Shown: positions 8,696 to 17,901 of the stretch, in pieces
Layout: each line of letters begins with the position of its first letter
Numbering within the stretch: the stretch's first letter is position 1
Assembly (NCBI GenBank): GCA_020436025.1
Contig: JAGQYP010000005.1
Location: 45,478 to 102,579, forward strand
Length of the DNA stretch: 57,102 nt
Direction of reading: 5' to 3'
DNA from: Crocinitomicaceae bacterium
GTDB taxonomy: Bacteria; Bacteroidota; Bacteroidia; Flavobacteriales_D; Crocinitomicaceae
The notes under the pieces: generated by a model
Seen by the model: the letters and a program-made list of their open reading frames with translations, nothing else
The model's database searches: none
Told to the model about the DNA's origin: nothing
Translations under genes and position numbers: made by a program

Positions 8696-8739
8696 GGTTT
8701 ATGTGAAATTGATTATTATAAAGTAAGTTTATTGTTTCC

Positions 8740-8787
8740 AAAAGTCCAAAAGTCGAAAAGTCGAAAAGTCGAAAAGTCGAAAAATCC
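8740..8787. repeat. AAAAGTCG octamer tandem array, 6 units
   Basis: Six tandem 8-base units (first AAAAGTCC, four AAAAGTCG, last AAAAATCC) in the 95-base spacer between the unknown gene and topB. Non-coding. Related degenerate tracts occur at 22300 and 44358. Confidence 0.9.
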
Positions 8788-8790
8788 AGC

Positions 8791-10905
8791 CTACTCTATA
8801 GTCACATTGAAATCTCCATCCAATATCAATTTCCCATCTTTTGTTGATTCCGAGCCTGGAATTTGAAAGCCTTTAATTTTTGTTGTTTTCTTCTTTGTGA
8901 TAAGGTCGGCTACTTGTTTGTCGGATAGCTTTTTTCCCATGATCTCGAAAGGTAAAACGAAATCACATCCTTCCTTAAATCTGGAGCATCCGTAGGCTTT
9001 TTTTCCTTTGAGCAAATCTCCTTCTTGGCATTTCGGACATTTTAGTTCATCGATGTCCACTTTTTCTTTAGGCTTTTTAGGCGCAGCTTTTTTTTCAGGA
9101 GCAAGTTCAATTTTTTTGTTGAGGTCGAATCGAACTTCCTTGCAAAGACTATCGACCATTTCGATCAGTTCTTTTTTGAATACTTCAACTTCATATTCTC
9201 CTTGCTCCATTTTTCGAAGCTTCTGTTCCCATTGGCCTGTCAATTCAGCCGATTTCAGCAATTCATTTTGGATCGTATCGATTAACTGAACCCCGGTAAT
9301 GGTGGCATGAATATTCTTCCTTTTTTTCTCAATATATCTTCTCCTGAAAAGCGTTTCAATTATGTTTGCCCGTGTAGAAGGTCGACCAATTCCATTGTCT
9401 TTCATGAGTTCACGCAACTCCTCGTCATCCACTTGTTTTCCTGCGGTTTCCATGGCTCTCAACAAAGTAGCTTCTGTATAGTATTTTGGAGGTTGGGTTT
9501 GCTTTTGGATGGGGTAGGGTTCGTGCGGACCTTTTTCTCCCTTTTCAAAATTTGGTAAAACGGACTCCTGTTCATTTGAATCTCCTGATTCAGATCCGTC
9601 TCCAGAATCATCTTGACTTTCGGCTCCATAAACTACACGCCAACCTGGTTCCAAAATTTGCTTTCCTGATGTTTTGAATTCTGTTTCGCCGGCCTGACCT
9701 TCAACCAAAGTATTGGAAATGATACAGTCGTCGTAAAAAACAGAGATAAACCTTTTAGTTACCACATCATAAACCTGTTGTTCTTGAGGGGTGATGCCGC
9801 TAGGAACAATACCTGTTGGAATAATGGCGTGGTGATCCGTAATTTTCGCGTTATCAAATACTTTTTTTGATTTTCTGTAGGGTTTTCCTTTTAAGGGTTC
9901 CGTCAGTTGAGAATAGTATTTCAATCCATTCATGATCTGAGGAACTTTCGGATAGATGTCGTCGGAAAGATAAGTTGTATCTACTCTAGGATAGGTGACA
10001 ACTTTCTTTTCGTATAAACTTTGGATTAATTTTAAAGTTTGATCTGCTGAAAACCCAAATTTCTTGTTGCATTCGACCTGTAGGGACGTCAAATCAAATA
10101 ATCTTGGATGTTGTTCTTTTCCTTCTTTGATTTCAAAATTGGTAATTTCAAATTCCTTGTCTTGGATTTCTTGAATAACCGCATCTGCTTTTTCCTGTGA
10201 ATCAATCCGCCCCAAAGTACATGAGAATTCGGTTTCCCTGTATTTGGTTTTAATCTCCCAAAAATCTTCTGATTTAAAGTTTTCAATTTCCTTTTGGCGG
10301 TTGACAATCATGGCAAGGGTTGGCGTTTGCACACGACCGATGCTCAATACTTGCTTCCCCTGACCATATTTAATGGTAAATAATCTGGTAGCATTGATTC
10401 CTAAAAGCCAGTCTCCAATGGCTCTGGAACTCCCCGCGGCGTATAGATTTTTAAACTCTTTATTGTCTTTTAAATTTTCAAATCCTTCTTTTATGGCTTC
10501 TTCGGTCAGAGAGGAAATCCACAATCTTTTGATAGGTTTTTTGCATTGAGCAAGGTGTAGAACCCACTGCTGGATCAATTCTCCTTCTTGTCCGGCATCC
10601 CCGCAATTAATGACTTCCTCGCAGTCTGTTACTAAATTCTTGATCGTATTGAATTGCTTTTGAACTCCATTGTCTTCGATTACTTTAATTCCAAACTTGG
10701 ACGGAATCATCGGAAGCATGTTGAGGTTCCACATTTTCCACATTTCCAGGTAATCTTTCGGTTCTTTCAGCGTGCAGAGGTGACCAAATGTCCAGGTAAC
10801 CTGATAGCCATTTCCTTCGAAATACCCGTCTTTTCTGGATTTCGCTCCCAGGATATCGGCAATTTCGCGTGCTACACTTGGTTTCTCTGCTATACAAACT
10901 TTCAT
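8791..10905 (-). CDS. topB: DNA topoisomerase III (type IA)
   Basis: Relaxes and decatenates DNA by transient single-strand breaks. The 704-residue protein has the N-terminal TOPRIM start CIAEKPSVAREIADIL, the NCGDAGQEGELI acidic segment (about 100-112), the active-site tyrosine motif VTYPRVDT (about 310), and the later DNGIGRPSTRA motif. At the C-terminus there is a zinc ribbon (CPKC ... CSRFKEGC). Its ATG lies immediately after the folA stop with no intervening base, making it the third gene of thyA-folA-topB. The C-terminal zinc domain and roughly 700-residue length match TopB of Bacteroidota. Confidence 0.95.
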   Translation of the reverse strand: MKVCIAEKPSVAREIADILGAKSRKDGYFEGNGYQVTWTFGHLCTLKEPKDYLEMWKMWNLNMLPMIPSKFGIKVIEDNGVQKQFNTIKNLVTDCEEVINCGDAGQEGELIQQWVLHLAQCKKPIKRLWISSLTEEAIKEGFENLKDNKEFKNLYAAGSSRAIGDWLLGINATRLFTIKYGQGKQVLSIGRVQTPTLAMIVNRQKEIENFKSEDFWEIKTKYRETEFSCTLGRIDSQEKADAVIQEIQDKEFEITNFEIKEGKEQHPRLFDLTSLQVECNKKFGFSADQTLKLIQSLYEKKVVTYPRVDTTYLSDDIYPKVPQIMNGLKYYSQLTEPLKGKPYRKSKKVFDNAKITDHHAIIPTGIVPSGITPQEQQVYDVVTKRFISVFYDDCIISNTLVEGQAGETEFKTSGKQILEPGWRVVYGAESQDDSGDGSESGDSNEQESVLPNFEKGEKGPHEPYPIQKQTQPPKYYTEATLLRAMETAGKQVDDEELRELMKDNGIGRPSTRANIIETLFRRRYIEKKRKNIHATITGVQLIDTIQNELLKSAELTGQWEQKLRKMEQGEYEVEVFKKELIEMVDSLCKEVRFDLNKKIELAPEKKAAPKKPKEKVDIDELKCPKCQEGDLLKGKKAYGCSRFKEGCDFVLPFEIMGKKLSDKQVADLITKKKTTKIKGFQIPGSESTKDGKLILDGDFNVTIE

Positions 10906-11412
10906 TTAGACCTTCCGCGTATATTTTTTTACGATAAATGAATAGGGGTTTTTCTCGTCAATTTCAGATTCCATGATCACTTCGATGTTCCATTCCGACT
11001 CATCAAAATCAGGGAAATAGGTATCTCCTTCGAATTCGTGGTCAATGTGCGTGATGAACATTTCGTCTACCAGGTTGTGGTCTAATGCATATTTGTAGAT
11101 TTGTCCACCACCAATCACAAAAACTTTTTGGTCTGTACCTTTGTAATGATCCAAGGCCTCTTCAACCGAACCAAATACCAAGCATTTCTCAGCTTCAAAT
11201 CCTTCTTTTCGAGTGATGATGCAATTTTCTCGATTGGGCAATGGACGCCATTTTGGTGGAATGGAATCATAATTTCTTCTTCCCATGATAATTGGATGGC
11301 CCATAGTGGTATCCTTGAAGAACTGCATGTCACGTGGCAAGTCCCAAATCAGATCATTATTGGCACCAATTACATTATTTTTCGCTTTAGCAACGATTAA
11401 AGATCTTATCAT
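10906..11412 (-). CDS. folA: Dihydrofolate reductase
   Basis: Reduces dihydrofolate to tetrahydrofolate with NADPH, regenerating the cofactor that thymidylate synthase oxidises. At 168 residues it is a standard length. Motifs: NNVIGANNDLIWDLPRDMQFF-like N-terminus with the catalytic Asp region, TMGHPIIMGRRNYDSIP, FVIGGGQIYKYAL near residue 107 and THIDHEFEGDTYFPDFD. It sits 12 bases after thyA and directly abuts topB. It is the target of trimethoprim in other species. Confidence 0.97.
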   Translation of the reverse strand: MIRSLIVAKAKNNVIGANNDLIWDLPRDMQFFKDTTMGHPIIMGRRNYDSIPPKWRPLPNRENCIITRKEGFEAEKCLVFGSVEEALDHYKGTDQKVFVIGGGQIYKYALDHNLVDEMFITHIDHEFEGDTYFPDFDESEWNIEVIMESEIDEKNPYSFIVKKYTRKV

Positions 11413-11424
11413 TTTCGAATCAAA

Positions 11425-12219
11425 TTATACAGAAACTTCTGCTTTGATATGTGGATGTGGATCGTAATCAACCAATTCAAAATCTTCAAACTTGAAAGCA
11501 AAAAGATCTTTAACATTTGGATTGATTTTCATTTTTGGCAATTTCCTTGGTTCTCGAGTTAATTGCAATTGTGCTTGCTCGATATGATTGTTGTACAAAT
11601 GCACATCTCCAAAAGAGTGAATGAATTCTCCTGGTTCCAAATCACATACCTGAGCCATCATCAAGGTCAATAAAGCATAAGAAGCAATATTGAAAGGTAC
11701 ACCTAAAAATGTATCAGCAGATCTCTGGTACAACTGACAAGATAATTTTCCATCTGTCACATAAAACTGGAACATGGTATGGCAAGGTGGTAAAGCCATT
11801 TCGTCTACAAAACTTGGATTCCAGGCTGAAACAATATGTCTTCTCGAGTTCGGATTATTCTTAATGCTATCCAGTACTTTTTGAATTTGATCCGTTGAAG
11901 TACCATCTGGATTAGGCCAGGATCTCCATTGGTATCCATAAACCGGACCCAAATCACCGTTTTCATCCGCCCATTCGTCCCAAATACGCACGCCGTTATC
12001 CTTTAAATATTTGATATTGGTGTCGCCTTGTAAAAACCACAACAATTCATGAATAATGGATCTTAGGTGAAGCTTTTTAGTGGTCAAAACAGGAAAACCT
12101 TCTGAAAGATCAAAACGCATTTGATAACCGAAAGTAGATATGGTTCCCGTTCCCGTTCGATCTCCTTTTTGCGTTCCGTTTTCCAGAATATGGTCTAATA
12201 AATCCAGATATTGTTTCAT
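11425..12219 (-). CDS. thyA: Thymidylate synthase
   Basis: Converts dUMP to dTMP with methylene-tetrahydrofolate. The 264-residue length equals E. coli ThyA. The catalytic cysteine lies in [12 protein letters not shown] (about residue 146), with [20 protein letters not shown] following and the conserved RDRTGTGT-like loop at the N-terminus (GDRTGTGT). First gene of thyA-folA-topB, which couples thymidylate production to folate recycling. In related Flavobacteriia it often lies near the nucleoside transporter and etf genes, which here are 10 kb away. Confidence 0.98.
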   Translation of the reverse strand: MKQYLDLLDHILENGTQKGDRTGTGTISTFGYQMRFDLSEGFPVLTTKKLHLRSIIHELLWFLQGDTNIKYLKDNGVRIWDEWADENGDLGPVYGYQWRSWPNPDGTSTDQIQKVLDSIKNNPNSRRHIVSAWNPSFVDEMALPPCHTMFQFYVTDGKLSCQLYQRSADTFLGVPFNIASYALLTLMMAQVCDLEPGEFIHSFGDVHLYNNHIEQAQLQLTREPRKLPKMKINPNVKDLFAFKFEDFELVDYDPHPHIKAEVSV

Positions 12220-12238
12220 GCTCTCAAAATTTAGTCTA

Positions 12239-12246
12239 CAAAAATA
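12239..12246 (-). promoter_or_regulatory. Candidate -7 box for thyA-folA-topB
   Basis: The - strand reads TATTTTTG, a perfect TAnnTTTG match, about 20 bases before the thyA ATG. A TTG exists on the same strand but at 14 bases spacing, shorter than usual, so only the -7 element is convincing. Confidence 0.4.
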
Positions 12247-12385
12247 GCTAGAATTAGAGCCAAACTGACTTTTTAGGTAGTTGGGTTATTCACGATTTTT
12301 TAACAGTTGGGTAATTTATTTTTTATTCCTAAATCGAAGAAAAAATTGCTATCTGTAACAGTTTTGTATTACAAGTATTTGATTA

Positions 12386-12676
12386 TTAGATAGATTTAAT
12401 CTCTTGCCTGCCAATAATCGTAGTTATTTGTATTTGATTATTATCAATTCTAAAATAAATTGAATCTACTCCACAAACACATCTTCGATAACCTGGAAAA
12501 ATATGATCCACCGATTCAAATGAGAAGGGTGAAATTCGAATTCGATCAAAACAAAGAAAAAGATTTGACACGTATTTCTCAGCCTGTAATTCTCCAAATT
12601 TGTTTTTTCCGTAGGAATAAATTCTTTTAAGGTCATCTAATGCCTGATGACTGAGGTGGTATTTTGATTTAGGCAT
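12386..12676 (-). CDS. parE: ParE/RelE-type toxin
   Basis: 96 residues. It fits the ParE toxin fold, which in characterised systems inhibits DNA gyrase: SHQALDDLKRIYSYGKNKFG at the N-terminus, basic RRCVCG in the middle and the C-terminal VDSIYFRIDNNQIQITTIIGRQ, matching the usual IYY-R-DG-I-I-RVL-RQ pattern. It starts 9 bases downstream of the ParD-like antitoxin, the normal antitoxin-first order. Full-length and apparently intact. RelE-like mRNA cleavage is the alternative, but the partner is ParD-like. Confidence 0.88.
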   Translation of the reverse strand: MPKSKYHLSHQALDDLKRIYSYGKNKFGELQAEKYVSNLFLCFDRIRISPFSFESVDHIFPGYRRCVCGVDSIYFRIDNNQIQITTIIGRQEIKSI

Positions 12677-12685
12677 TTGGCGAGA

Positions 12686-12913
12686 TTATTTTTTTAGGTG
12701 ATTCATTATTTCTTCTTTTGTAAGAGATTGAAATCCACTTGCTTCCCCTTTCTCTATTCTTAGGCGAATATAATCCACCTGCGCTTGTTGTTTTCTGGCT
12801 TGCCGAACCAAGTCATTTATTAATTCACTTTTACTTGAATATTCCTGGTTTTCGACCTGAGATTTAAGCCATTCATCGTTGGGTTTGGTAAGAGATATGC
12901 TTTGTCTTGCCAT
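12686..12913 (-). CDS. parD: ParD-like antitoxin
   Basis: 75 residues. The N-terminal ribbon-helix-helix (QSISLTKPNDEWLKSQVEN, then YSSKSELINDLVRQAR) binds DNA, and the C-terminal helix RLRIEKGEASGFQSLTKEEI would wrap the toxin. It precedes parE by 9 bases. An 8-base perfect inverted repeat overlaps the promoter just upstream, as expected for autorepression by the antitoxin or toxin-antitoxin complex. Confidence 0.9.
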   Translation of the reverse strand: MARQSISLTKPNDEWLKSQVENQEYSSKSELINDLVRQARKQQAQVDYIRLRIEKGEASGFQSLTKEEIMNHLKK

Positions 12914-12930
12914 AATTCAGAAAATATTAG

Positions 12931-12955
12931 TTGGTGTAAATATACACCAAAAATA
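12931..12955 (-). promoter_or_regulatory. ParDE operator overlapping the -7 box
   Basis: TTGGTGTA-AATA-TACACCAA (12931-12950) is a perfect 8-base inverted repeat 18 bases upstream of the parD ATG. Read on the - strand, TATTTTTG (12955-12948) is a perfect TAnnTTTG box whose 3' end lies in the palindrome, so a bound repressor would cover the transcription start. Confidence 0.75.
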
Positions 12956-12972
12956 CATCATTCGCAAAACAA

Positions 12973-13866
12973 TTAAAAAATCGAAGAATGCGTTTTCGTT
13001 GTAAAAGCTTCCAAAAACTGCATTCCTTTGAATGAATTTCCTTTAGGATTCAGTTTTGGGCTCCAAACTGCAATGGCATACTGATTTGGATGTACCGCAA
13101 TGATTCCTCCTCCTACACCACTTTTTCCTGGCAAACCGACTTTGAAGGCAAATTCGCCAGATTCATCATAGAATCCGCAGGTTTGCATAAGAGCGTTGAC
13201 CCTTTTACACTGATTAGCCGTAAGCACTTCTTTCTCCTCATTCAATTTCATTCCATTATTGGCAAGGAATAAAAAAAGCTGGGACAATTCTTCACAACTC
13301 ATTTCAATGGAACACAGGTGAAAGTAGAAATCCAGTACTTCATTTGGATCATTTTGAATATTTCCAAGGGCTTTAATAAAATTACAAAGTGCCACATTTC
13401 TGAAACCAGCTGTTTTTTCTGATTCCGCAATTTTGCTGGAATAATCGATGGTAGGATTGTTGGCAGCATCTCTTACAAAAGCCAAAAATTCTTCTTTAGG
13501 ATTTTTTAAACTACTGATAAGAAGATCCGAAATCACTAAAGCACCCGCATTGATAAATGGGTTTCTTGGGATTCCTTTATCTGCTTCTAGCTGCACCAAA
13601 GAATTAAATGGCGTACCTGAAGGCTCCACTCCGATTCTTTCCCATATTTTTTCACCTTGCATGCGATAAGCCAAACTTAAGGCAAGCACTTTGGCAATAC
13701 TTTGAATGGAAAATCGCTCTTGAAAATCCCCCACACCCGAATGAAAATTTTCAATGGTGGAAATATGAACACCAAACTTATTTGGATCAACATGGGTTAA
13801 TTCGGGAATGTAAGAAGGTTGTTTGCCGGGGTCATCAATATTCTTGATATCCTTAAATAATTCCAT
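12973..13866 (-). CDS. glsA: Glutaminase
   Basis: Serine-dependent beta-lactamase-fold enzyme that hydrolyses glutamine to glutamate and ammonia. Motifs: catalytic FSIQSIAKV (SxxK), NPFINAGALVISDLL and VGLPGKSGVGGGIIAV near the C-terminus. The frame stays open upstream to a TTG at 13929. I chose ATG 13866, but that leaves only about 14 residues before the usual GKxxxYIPEL motif, so GTG at 13887 or a farther codon is possible. Monocistronic in this context, upstream of the ParDE promoter. Confidence 0.93.
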   Translation of the reverse strand: MELFKDIKNIDDPGKQPSYIPELTHVDPNKFGVHISTIENFHSGVGDFQERFSIQSIAKVLALSLAYRMQGEKIWERIGVEPSGTPFNSLVQLEADKGIPRNPFINAGALVISDLLISSLKNPKEEFLAFVRDAANNPTIDYSSKIAESEKTAGFRNVALCNFIKALGNIQNDPNEVLDFYFHLCSIEMSCEELSQLFLFLANNGMKLNEEKEVLTANQCKRVNALMQTCGFYDESGEFAFKVGLPGKSGVGGGIIAVHPNQYAIAVWSPKLNPKGNSFKGMQFLEAFTTKTHSSIF

Positions 13867-13982
13867 TAATATTTTTGAAGTATCCACTTTTCTCAAATTA
13901 TTAAAATCAAGTAATAATACTAAAATCAATTAATTTTTTGATTAAATTTTATGAATTCAAAATGCTTTCGCAGAGACACGAA

Positions 13983-14249
13983 TTATCCAATAAAATCGGT
14001 GTTGGAATTTTGAAGATATTGATCAATACCTTTTTTGCTTATAGTGAAAGTCAGATAGGAATCACTATTTGAAGAAATCTCATTAACTAAACCCTGATCT
14101 ATCAATTCAAGAAATACACTGTAATACAAAGGTTTGTCCAACGGAGAACCATATTTATCAATTAATTTTGAAAGAATATCTTTTGTACTTAAGGATTTGC
14201 AATTTGAAAGGTGAGATTGGTAGAGAATCTGTAAAACATATTGTTTCAT
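13983..14249 (-). CDS. Small uncharacterised protein, possibly winged helix
   Basis: 88 residues. The pattern of three short helices followed by a strand pair (YYSVFLELIDQGLVNEI, then LTFTISKKGIDQYLQ) resembles a small winged-helix domain of the PadR/MarR class, but this is weak. No signal peptide. A terminator for the gene upstream (LamG protein) lies just before it, so it probably has its own promoter. Confidence 0.6.
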   Translation of the reverse strand: MKQYVLQILYQSHLSNCKSLSTKDILSKLIDKYGSPLDKPLYYSVFLELIDQGLVNEISSNSDSYLTFTISKKGIDQYLQNSNTDFIG

Positions 14250-14252
14250 GCT

Positions 14253-14284
14253 AAAAAAAACCTGGAAGCCTTTTGACTTCCAGG
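14253..14284 (-). terminator. Rho-independent terminator of the LamG/T9SS gene
   Basis: Stem CCTGGAAG/CTTCCAGG (14261-14284) with an 8-base loop, followed on the - strand by eight T. It lies 18 bases after the stop codon at 14302. Confidence 0.88.
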
Positions 14285-14301
14285 GTAGTTGAAAAATTAA
14301 A

Positions 14302-15978
14302 CTATTGCTTAATTACTTGTTTTCTAATAATTGAATTGGCGAATTTGATTTCGACAATATAATTACCAGAGTTGAAGTGATCGAAATGAATCACCTGGTT
14401 ACCAACTAATTTATCTGAAGTAAAAACTATTTGTCCAATTAGATTCGTTATTTTTAAGTCAAACGACTGACTGTCATTAACTTGAATATTGAGTAAGTTT
14501 GTGAATGGGTTTGGATAAAGAGCAATTTCATTGGAGTCATAATCATCAAGCCCAACAGTGGCAATATTTACACAAGCAGATGTGTCAGAACAGTTTCCAT
14601 CGTTGACAACTACTGCATAATTTCCATTTTGTGTTGGAGTAAAATCTTGAGCTGTTTCACCATTGATAGCTGCATTGTTGTTGTCGCAATCGATCCATGT
14701 ATAAGTTGCTCCTGCAGTATTAGCAGAAATCGTAGTTCCAGCAAGGGAAGTTGTTGCGTCTGGTGCATTTATTGTTAAATCAGTGGTTACTGTAGAGTCA
14801 CAACCAGTTGCAATTGAAGTTAATACATCAGTGTATGTTCCCGTTGCAGAGTATGTATTTGATCCAACAGTAATTGTGAATCCATTACATTCATTTAATG
14901 TTTGAGAAGACGTGATAGGAGCTAGAATTGTAAGATCAGTCGTTACAGTAGAGTCACATCCCGTTGCGATTGAAGTAAGTACATCTGTATAAACACCTGT
15001 GGTAGAATAAGTGTTATTTCCAACAGTAACTGATCCACCATCACATTCAGTAATGACTTGAGAAGATGTAATTGGATCTAATATAGTAAGATCTGTTGTA
15101 ACCGTTGAATCGCACCCATTGATTACTGAAGTAAACACATCTGTATATACTCCAGTTGCATTGTATGTGTTTGTCCCTACCGTAACAGAACCTCCATTAC
15201 ATTCCGTAATTGTTTGGCTTGCAGTAAAATTAGAAGTAACAGGAGCACCAGCTACAAAATTTGAAGATGTACCATTTAAAGCAAGGTTATAAAATGTACC
15301 ATCATTTGCTGAAATTTCTTCAGTTAATGAAGTAATACCTGTATTATCCATATCAGCAGTACCTTGATTCATTTTAAAATATGCTGAAAGACCATTTGGC
15401 GTATTACAAAGTTCATAATCTTTGAAATAAAACATATGAAGTGTTGTTCTGGCATAGTTCCAAAATTTCACTTCGTCAATTGAACCTTCGAATAATTTTG
15501 TTGGTTCGTAGTCTGTTCTACTTCCGATAAGTAAATTTGTTGTTAAAGTTGTATTCACAGTTATTGAAGGAGTTCCATTTGCCTCTTCAATACCATCTAC
15601 TACAAGAGATACAGTGCTTCCATCATAAATAACAGCAACATGATGCCAATTTCCATCATTTAACGGAGTAGTTGCATCAATTCCCCATCCTCTAATTTCA
15701 AGTCTTAATTGATGTGCGGCATTCAACAACATTGTAAATCTTTTTCCGTTGTCAAAACTACCTGCTCCAAAATATCCATAATCCATGATATAGTGAGCAC
15801 TAGCATTCGTTGTAGAAGTGTTAATCCATGCTTCCATCGTTCTTGGGGCAGCACCTGCAACACCCGTATAGGAGGTTTCTACATAATCATCTGTTCCATC
15901 AAAATTCAATGCATTTTGAGAAAAAGTGAATCCCGAAAGTAGTAAACCAAAAAGTAAAATTGTCCTTTTCATTTTCAT
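14302..15978 (-). CDS. LamG-domain secreted protein with T9SS C-terminal sorting domain
   Basis: Likely cell-surface or secreted protein. Signal peptide MKMKRTILLFGLLLSGFTFSQ. A LamG/concanavalin-type beta-jellyroll (about 20-190) begins NALNFDGTDDYVE and contains DGNWHHVAVIYDGSTVSLVVDG. Then come three tandem repeats of about 52 residues, each with a TECNGGSVTVG-like start and a GCDSTVTTDLTI end. The C-terminal sorting domain follows (LYPNPFTNLLNIQV ... IVEIKFANSIIRKQVIKQ), the signal read by the type IX secretion system. Start at 15978; ATG at 15972 is equally possible. Probable role in adhesion or carbohydrate binding (inference). Confidence 0.9.
   Translation of the reverse strand: MKMKRTILLFGLLLSGFTFSQNALNFDGTDDYVETSYTGVAGAAPRTMEAWINTSTTNASAHYIMDYGYFGAGSFDNGKRFTMLLNAAHQLRLEIRGWGIDATTPLNDGNWHHVAVIYDGSTVSLVVDGIEEANGTPSITVNTTLTTNLLIGSRTDYEPTKLFEGSIDEVKFWNYARTTLHMFYFKDYELCNTPNGLSAYFKMNQGTADMDNTGITSLTEEISANDGTFYNLALNGTSSNFVAGAPVTSNFTASQTITECNGGSVTVGTNTYNATGVYTDVFTSVINGCDSTVTTDLTILDPITSSQVITECDGGSVTVGNNTYSTTGVYTDVLTSIATGCDSTVTTDLTILAPITSSQTLNECNGFTITVGSNTYSATGTYTDVLTSIATGCDSTVTTDLTINAPDATTSLAGTTISANTAGATYTWIDCDNNNAAINGETAQDFTPTQNGNYAVVVNDGNCSDTSACVNIATVGLDDYDSNEIALYPNPFTNLLNIQVNDSQSFDLKITNLIGQIVFTSDKLVGNQVIHFDHFNSGNYIVEIKFANSIIRKQVIKQ
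14765..15215 (-). repeat. Three tandem in-frame repeats of about 155 bases in the LamG/T9SS gene
   Basis: Protein repeats about 52 residues long share CDSTVTTDLTI and the SVTVG-NTY pattern. The underlying DNA is similar but diverged, so this is an older duplication. Confidence 0.7.
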
Positions 15979-16097
15979 TTTTTTAATTTTCAAATAATAA
16001 TCTGAGGACAAAGCTATTGCAAGAAAAAAGAATGAGGCTAACTATAGGGGTTTACATAGGGTTAACACAAAGGCGAAACCTTTTAAAACAGGTGTGT

Positions 16098-17858
16098 CTA
16101 CATATTCAGGTCATCTAAAAAATTGGACCCATTTGGTAGATTTAGCTTTTTCCGAAGCCGATTTTTTGCAATTTTTACCGATGGAAGTGAAATGGATTTG
16201 ATTTCAGCGATTTGTTTATTTGTTAGTTTCATTTTGACGAAACTCAGTAATTGGATATCAGAATCTGACAAGTCAGGAAATTTTTCTTGAAGTTGAGCGA
16301 TTGTTTTGGTTCCTACATCTAGTGAATGTTCTTCTTTCTTTAAAATGGTTTCATCAATTTCAAGTTCATTCATAATATAGAAGCGAATTGAATTCATAGA
16401 TTGTGAATCAATGTCACGGATATTTTTTATTCTATTCATTAATTCTGTAGCAAATTCCTTTTTACGAGCTAGACTCAATGAGGACTGGTCTAGTAGTTCA
16501 AGATTAAATTTCAATTCCATCTTCAATAACTTGTTTTTTAGTTCTTTTTCTTTTGCATTTCGTATTGAATTGGATCGAATTCTAAGAATGAGTAAAATCA
16601 GAACAATTGAAATAAATACTGCTATAGATATGTAGATGCCATATGTGAGTTTTGTTAGTTTGTTTTGTTTGTTTAAGTCTGAAATTTGAGCTAGTTTTTT
16701 TTCTCTTTCAACCTTTTCAAGTTTCAATTCATTTTCAATTTGACTTAACTTAAAAGTAGAATGAGATTCAATAAGTTCCTTAATCGCATTAGGGCTGTTT
16801 ATTTCATTAATAATTGAATGATAGTGGTTATAATATTCTTTGGCTTTATCAATATTTCCTGAGCTTAGATAGACCTGGATACCAGCTTCATATAGTTCGA
16901 GTAATATTTTATTTTTATCGGAATGAATATTCTCAGCTGCTATCCTTTCCGCCTGATTTAATGTTTCTATAGCATTTTGATATCTTTTATTCTTAGCTAA
17001 GTATTTTGACAAATCAATAGAACTACGAATTGCATTGCGAAAATCCCCATAGACAATACTAGAATTTATGTCTTCTAAAAAATAAGGTTCAATTAGTGGA
17101 TTATTTTCTACAAAACTACTTGCTAGATTCCCTTTTATTATTCCAATCATGAAAGTATCAGAGTCAATTTTATCTTCTATTTTACGATAGGAATCTAATG
17201 CTAGGTAAAAATAATGTATAGCTGAATCCATTTCCGATCGCCTATAATGAACTAGACCAATATTATTGAATGTGGATCCTAGAGATCTTGTGTATGTAGT
17301 AGGAATAAGATTTTTAATTGATTCCCGGAAATAAAACTTGGCAGAATCATATTCTTCATTATTCATGAACATTGTACCAATTTTATTGTAGGCAAAAAAT
17401 AAATTATTGCTTTTTGAATATTCCGGATTATTGGTCAGCTGCCAATTAATGGCCCTTTTTCGGTAGTCTATTGCATCTTTGTAAGCTCCAAGTCCTTCCA
17501 AGCCAGTTGATAGTAAGTGATATATAATCCCTATTTGGCTTCCACTAGACTTCAGGCTTGCAGCAATTTCATTTGCTTTAGAAGCATTAAGAATAGCACT
17601 AGAGTAATTTGTGTTTTTAATATCAATAGAACTTATTCCAATATACGATTTGACAATTCCTTCTGGGAAATTTTGATTTTTTGAAATAGTAAGAGCTTTT
17701 CCGGCGAAGTAGTATGCAGAATCAAGGTTTGTTGAATTTTTGGCTTTTTCGAGAAGGGTATCTACAATGACTTCTGTTTTATATGTCTTTAAAGAAGTTT
17801 GAGATTGAGCCAAACTAATGGAAAGGAAAATCAATATAATTTGTGAAAAGGTTTTCAT
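16098..17858 (-). CDS. TPR-repeat membrane regulator with C-terminal HTH
   Basis: 586 residues. N-terminal signal peptide (MKTFSQIILIFLSISLAQSQ), TPR-like repeats over about 30-350, a charged coiled coil (about 370-400), one transmembrane segment (about 405-427), a second coiled coil, and a C-terminal helix-turn-helix (SDSDIQLLSFVKMKLTNKQIAEI, then SVKIAKNRLRKKLNLP) like LuxR/GerE types. The periplasmic sensor plus cytoplasmic DNA-binding layout is common in Bacteroidota; its targets are unknown. It is upstream of the LamG gene on the same strand, about 120 bases away, so it might regulate it (inference). Confidence 0.83.
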   Translation of the reverse strand: MKTFSQIILIFLSISLAQSQTSLKTYKTEVIVDTLLEKAKNSTNLDSAYYFAGKALTISKNQNFPEGIVKSYIGISSIDIKNTNYSSAILNASKANEIAASLKSSGSQIGIIYHLLSTGLEGLGAYKDAIDYRKRAINWQLTNNPEYSKSNNLFFAYNKIGTMFMNNEEYDSAKFYFRESIKNLIPTTYTRSLGSTFNNIGLVHYRRSEMDSAIHYFYLALDSYRKIEDKIDSDTFMIGIIKGNLASSFVENNPLIEPYFLEDINSSIVYGDFRNAIRSSIDLSKYLAKNKRYQNAIETLNQAERIAAENIHSDKNKILLELYEAGIQVYLSSGNIDKAKEYYNHYHSIINEINSPNAIKELIESHSTFKLSQIENELKLEKVEREKKLAQISDLNKQNKLTKLTYGIYISIAVFISIVLILLILRIRSNSIRNAKEKELKNKLLKMELKFNLELLDQSSLSLARKKEFATELMNRIKNIRDIDSQSMNSIRFYIMNELEIDETILKKEEHSLDVGTKTIAQLQEKFPDLSDSDIQLLSFVKMKLTNKQIAEIKSISLPSVKIAKNRLRKKLNLPNGSNFLDDLNM

Positions 17859-17901
17859 TTTGCAAATATAAGGTATAGAGTAGGTTCGATTCTATTAAAA
17901 A

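Noticed and set aside
8740..8787. CRISPR array
   Set aside because: Units are 8 bases with no spacers and no cas genes in the window.
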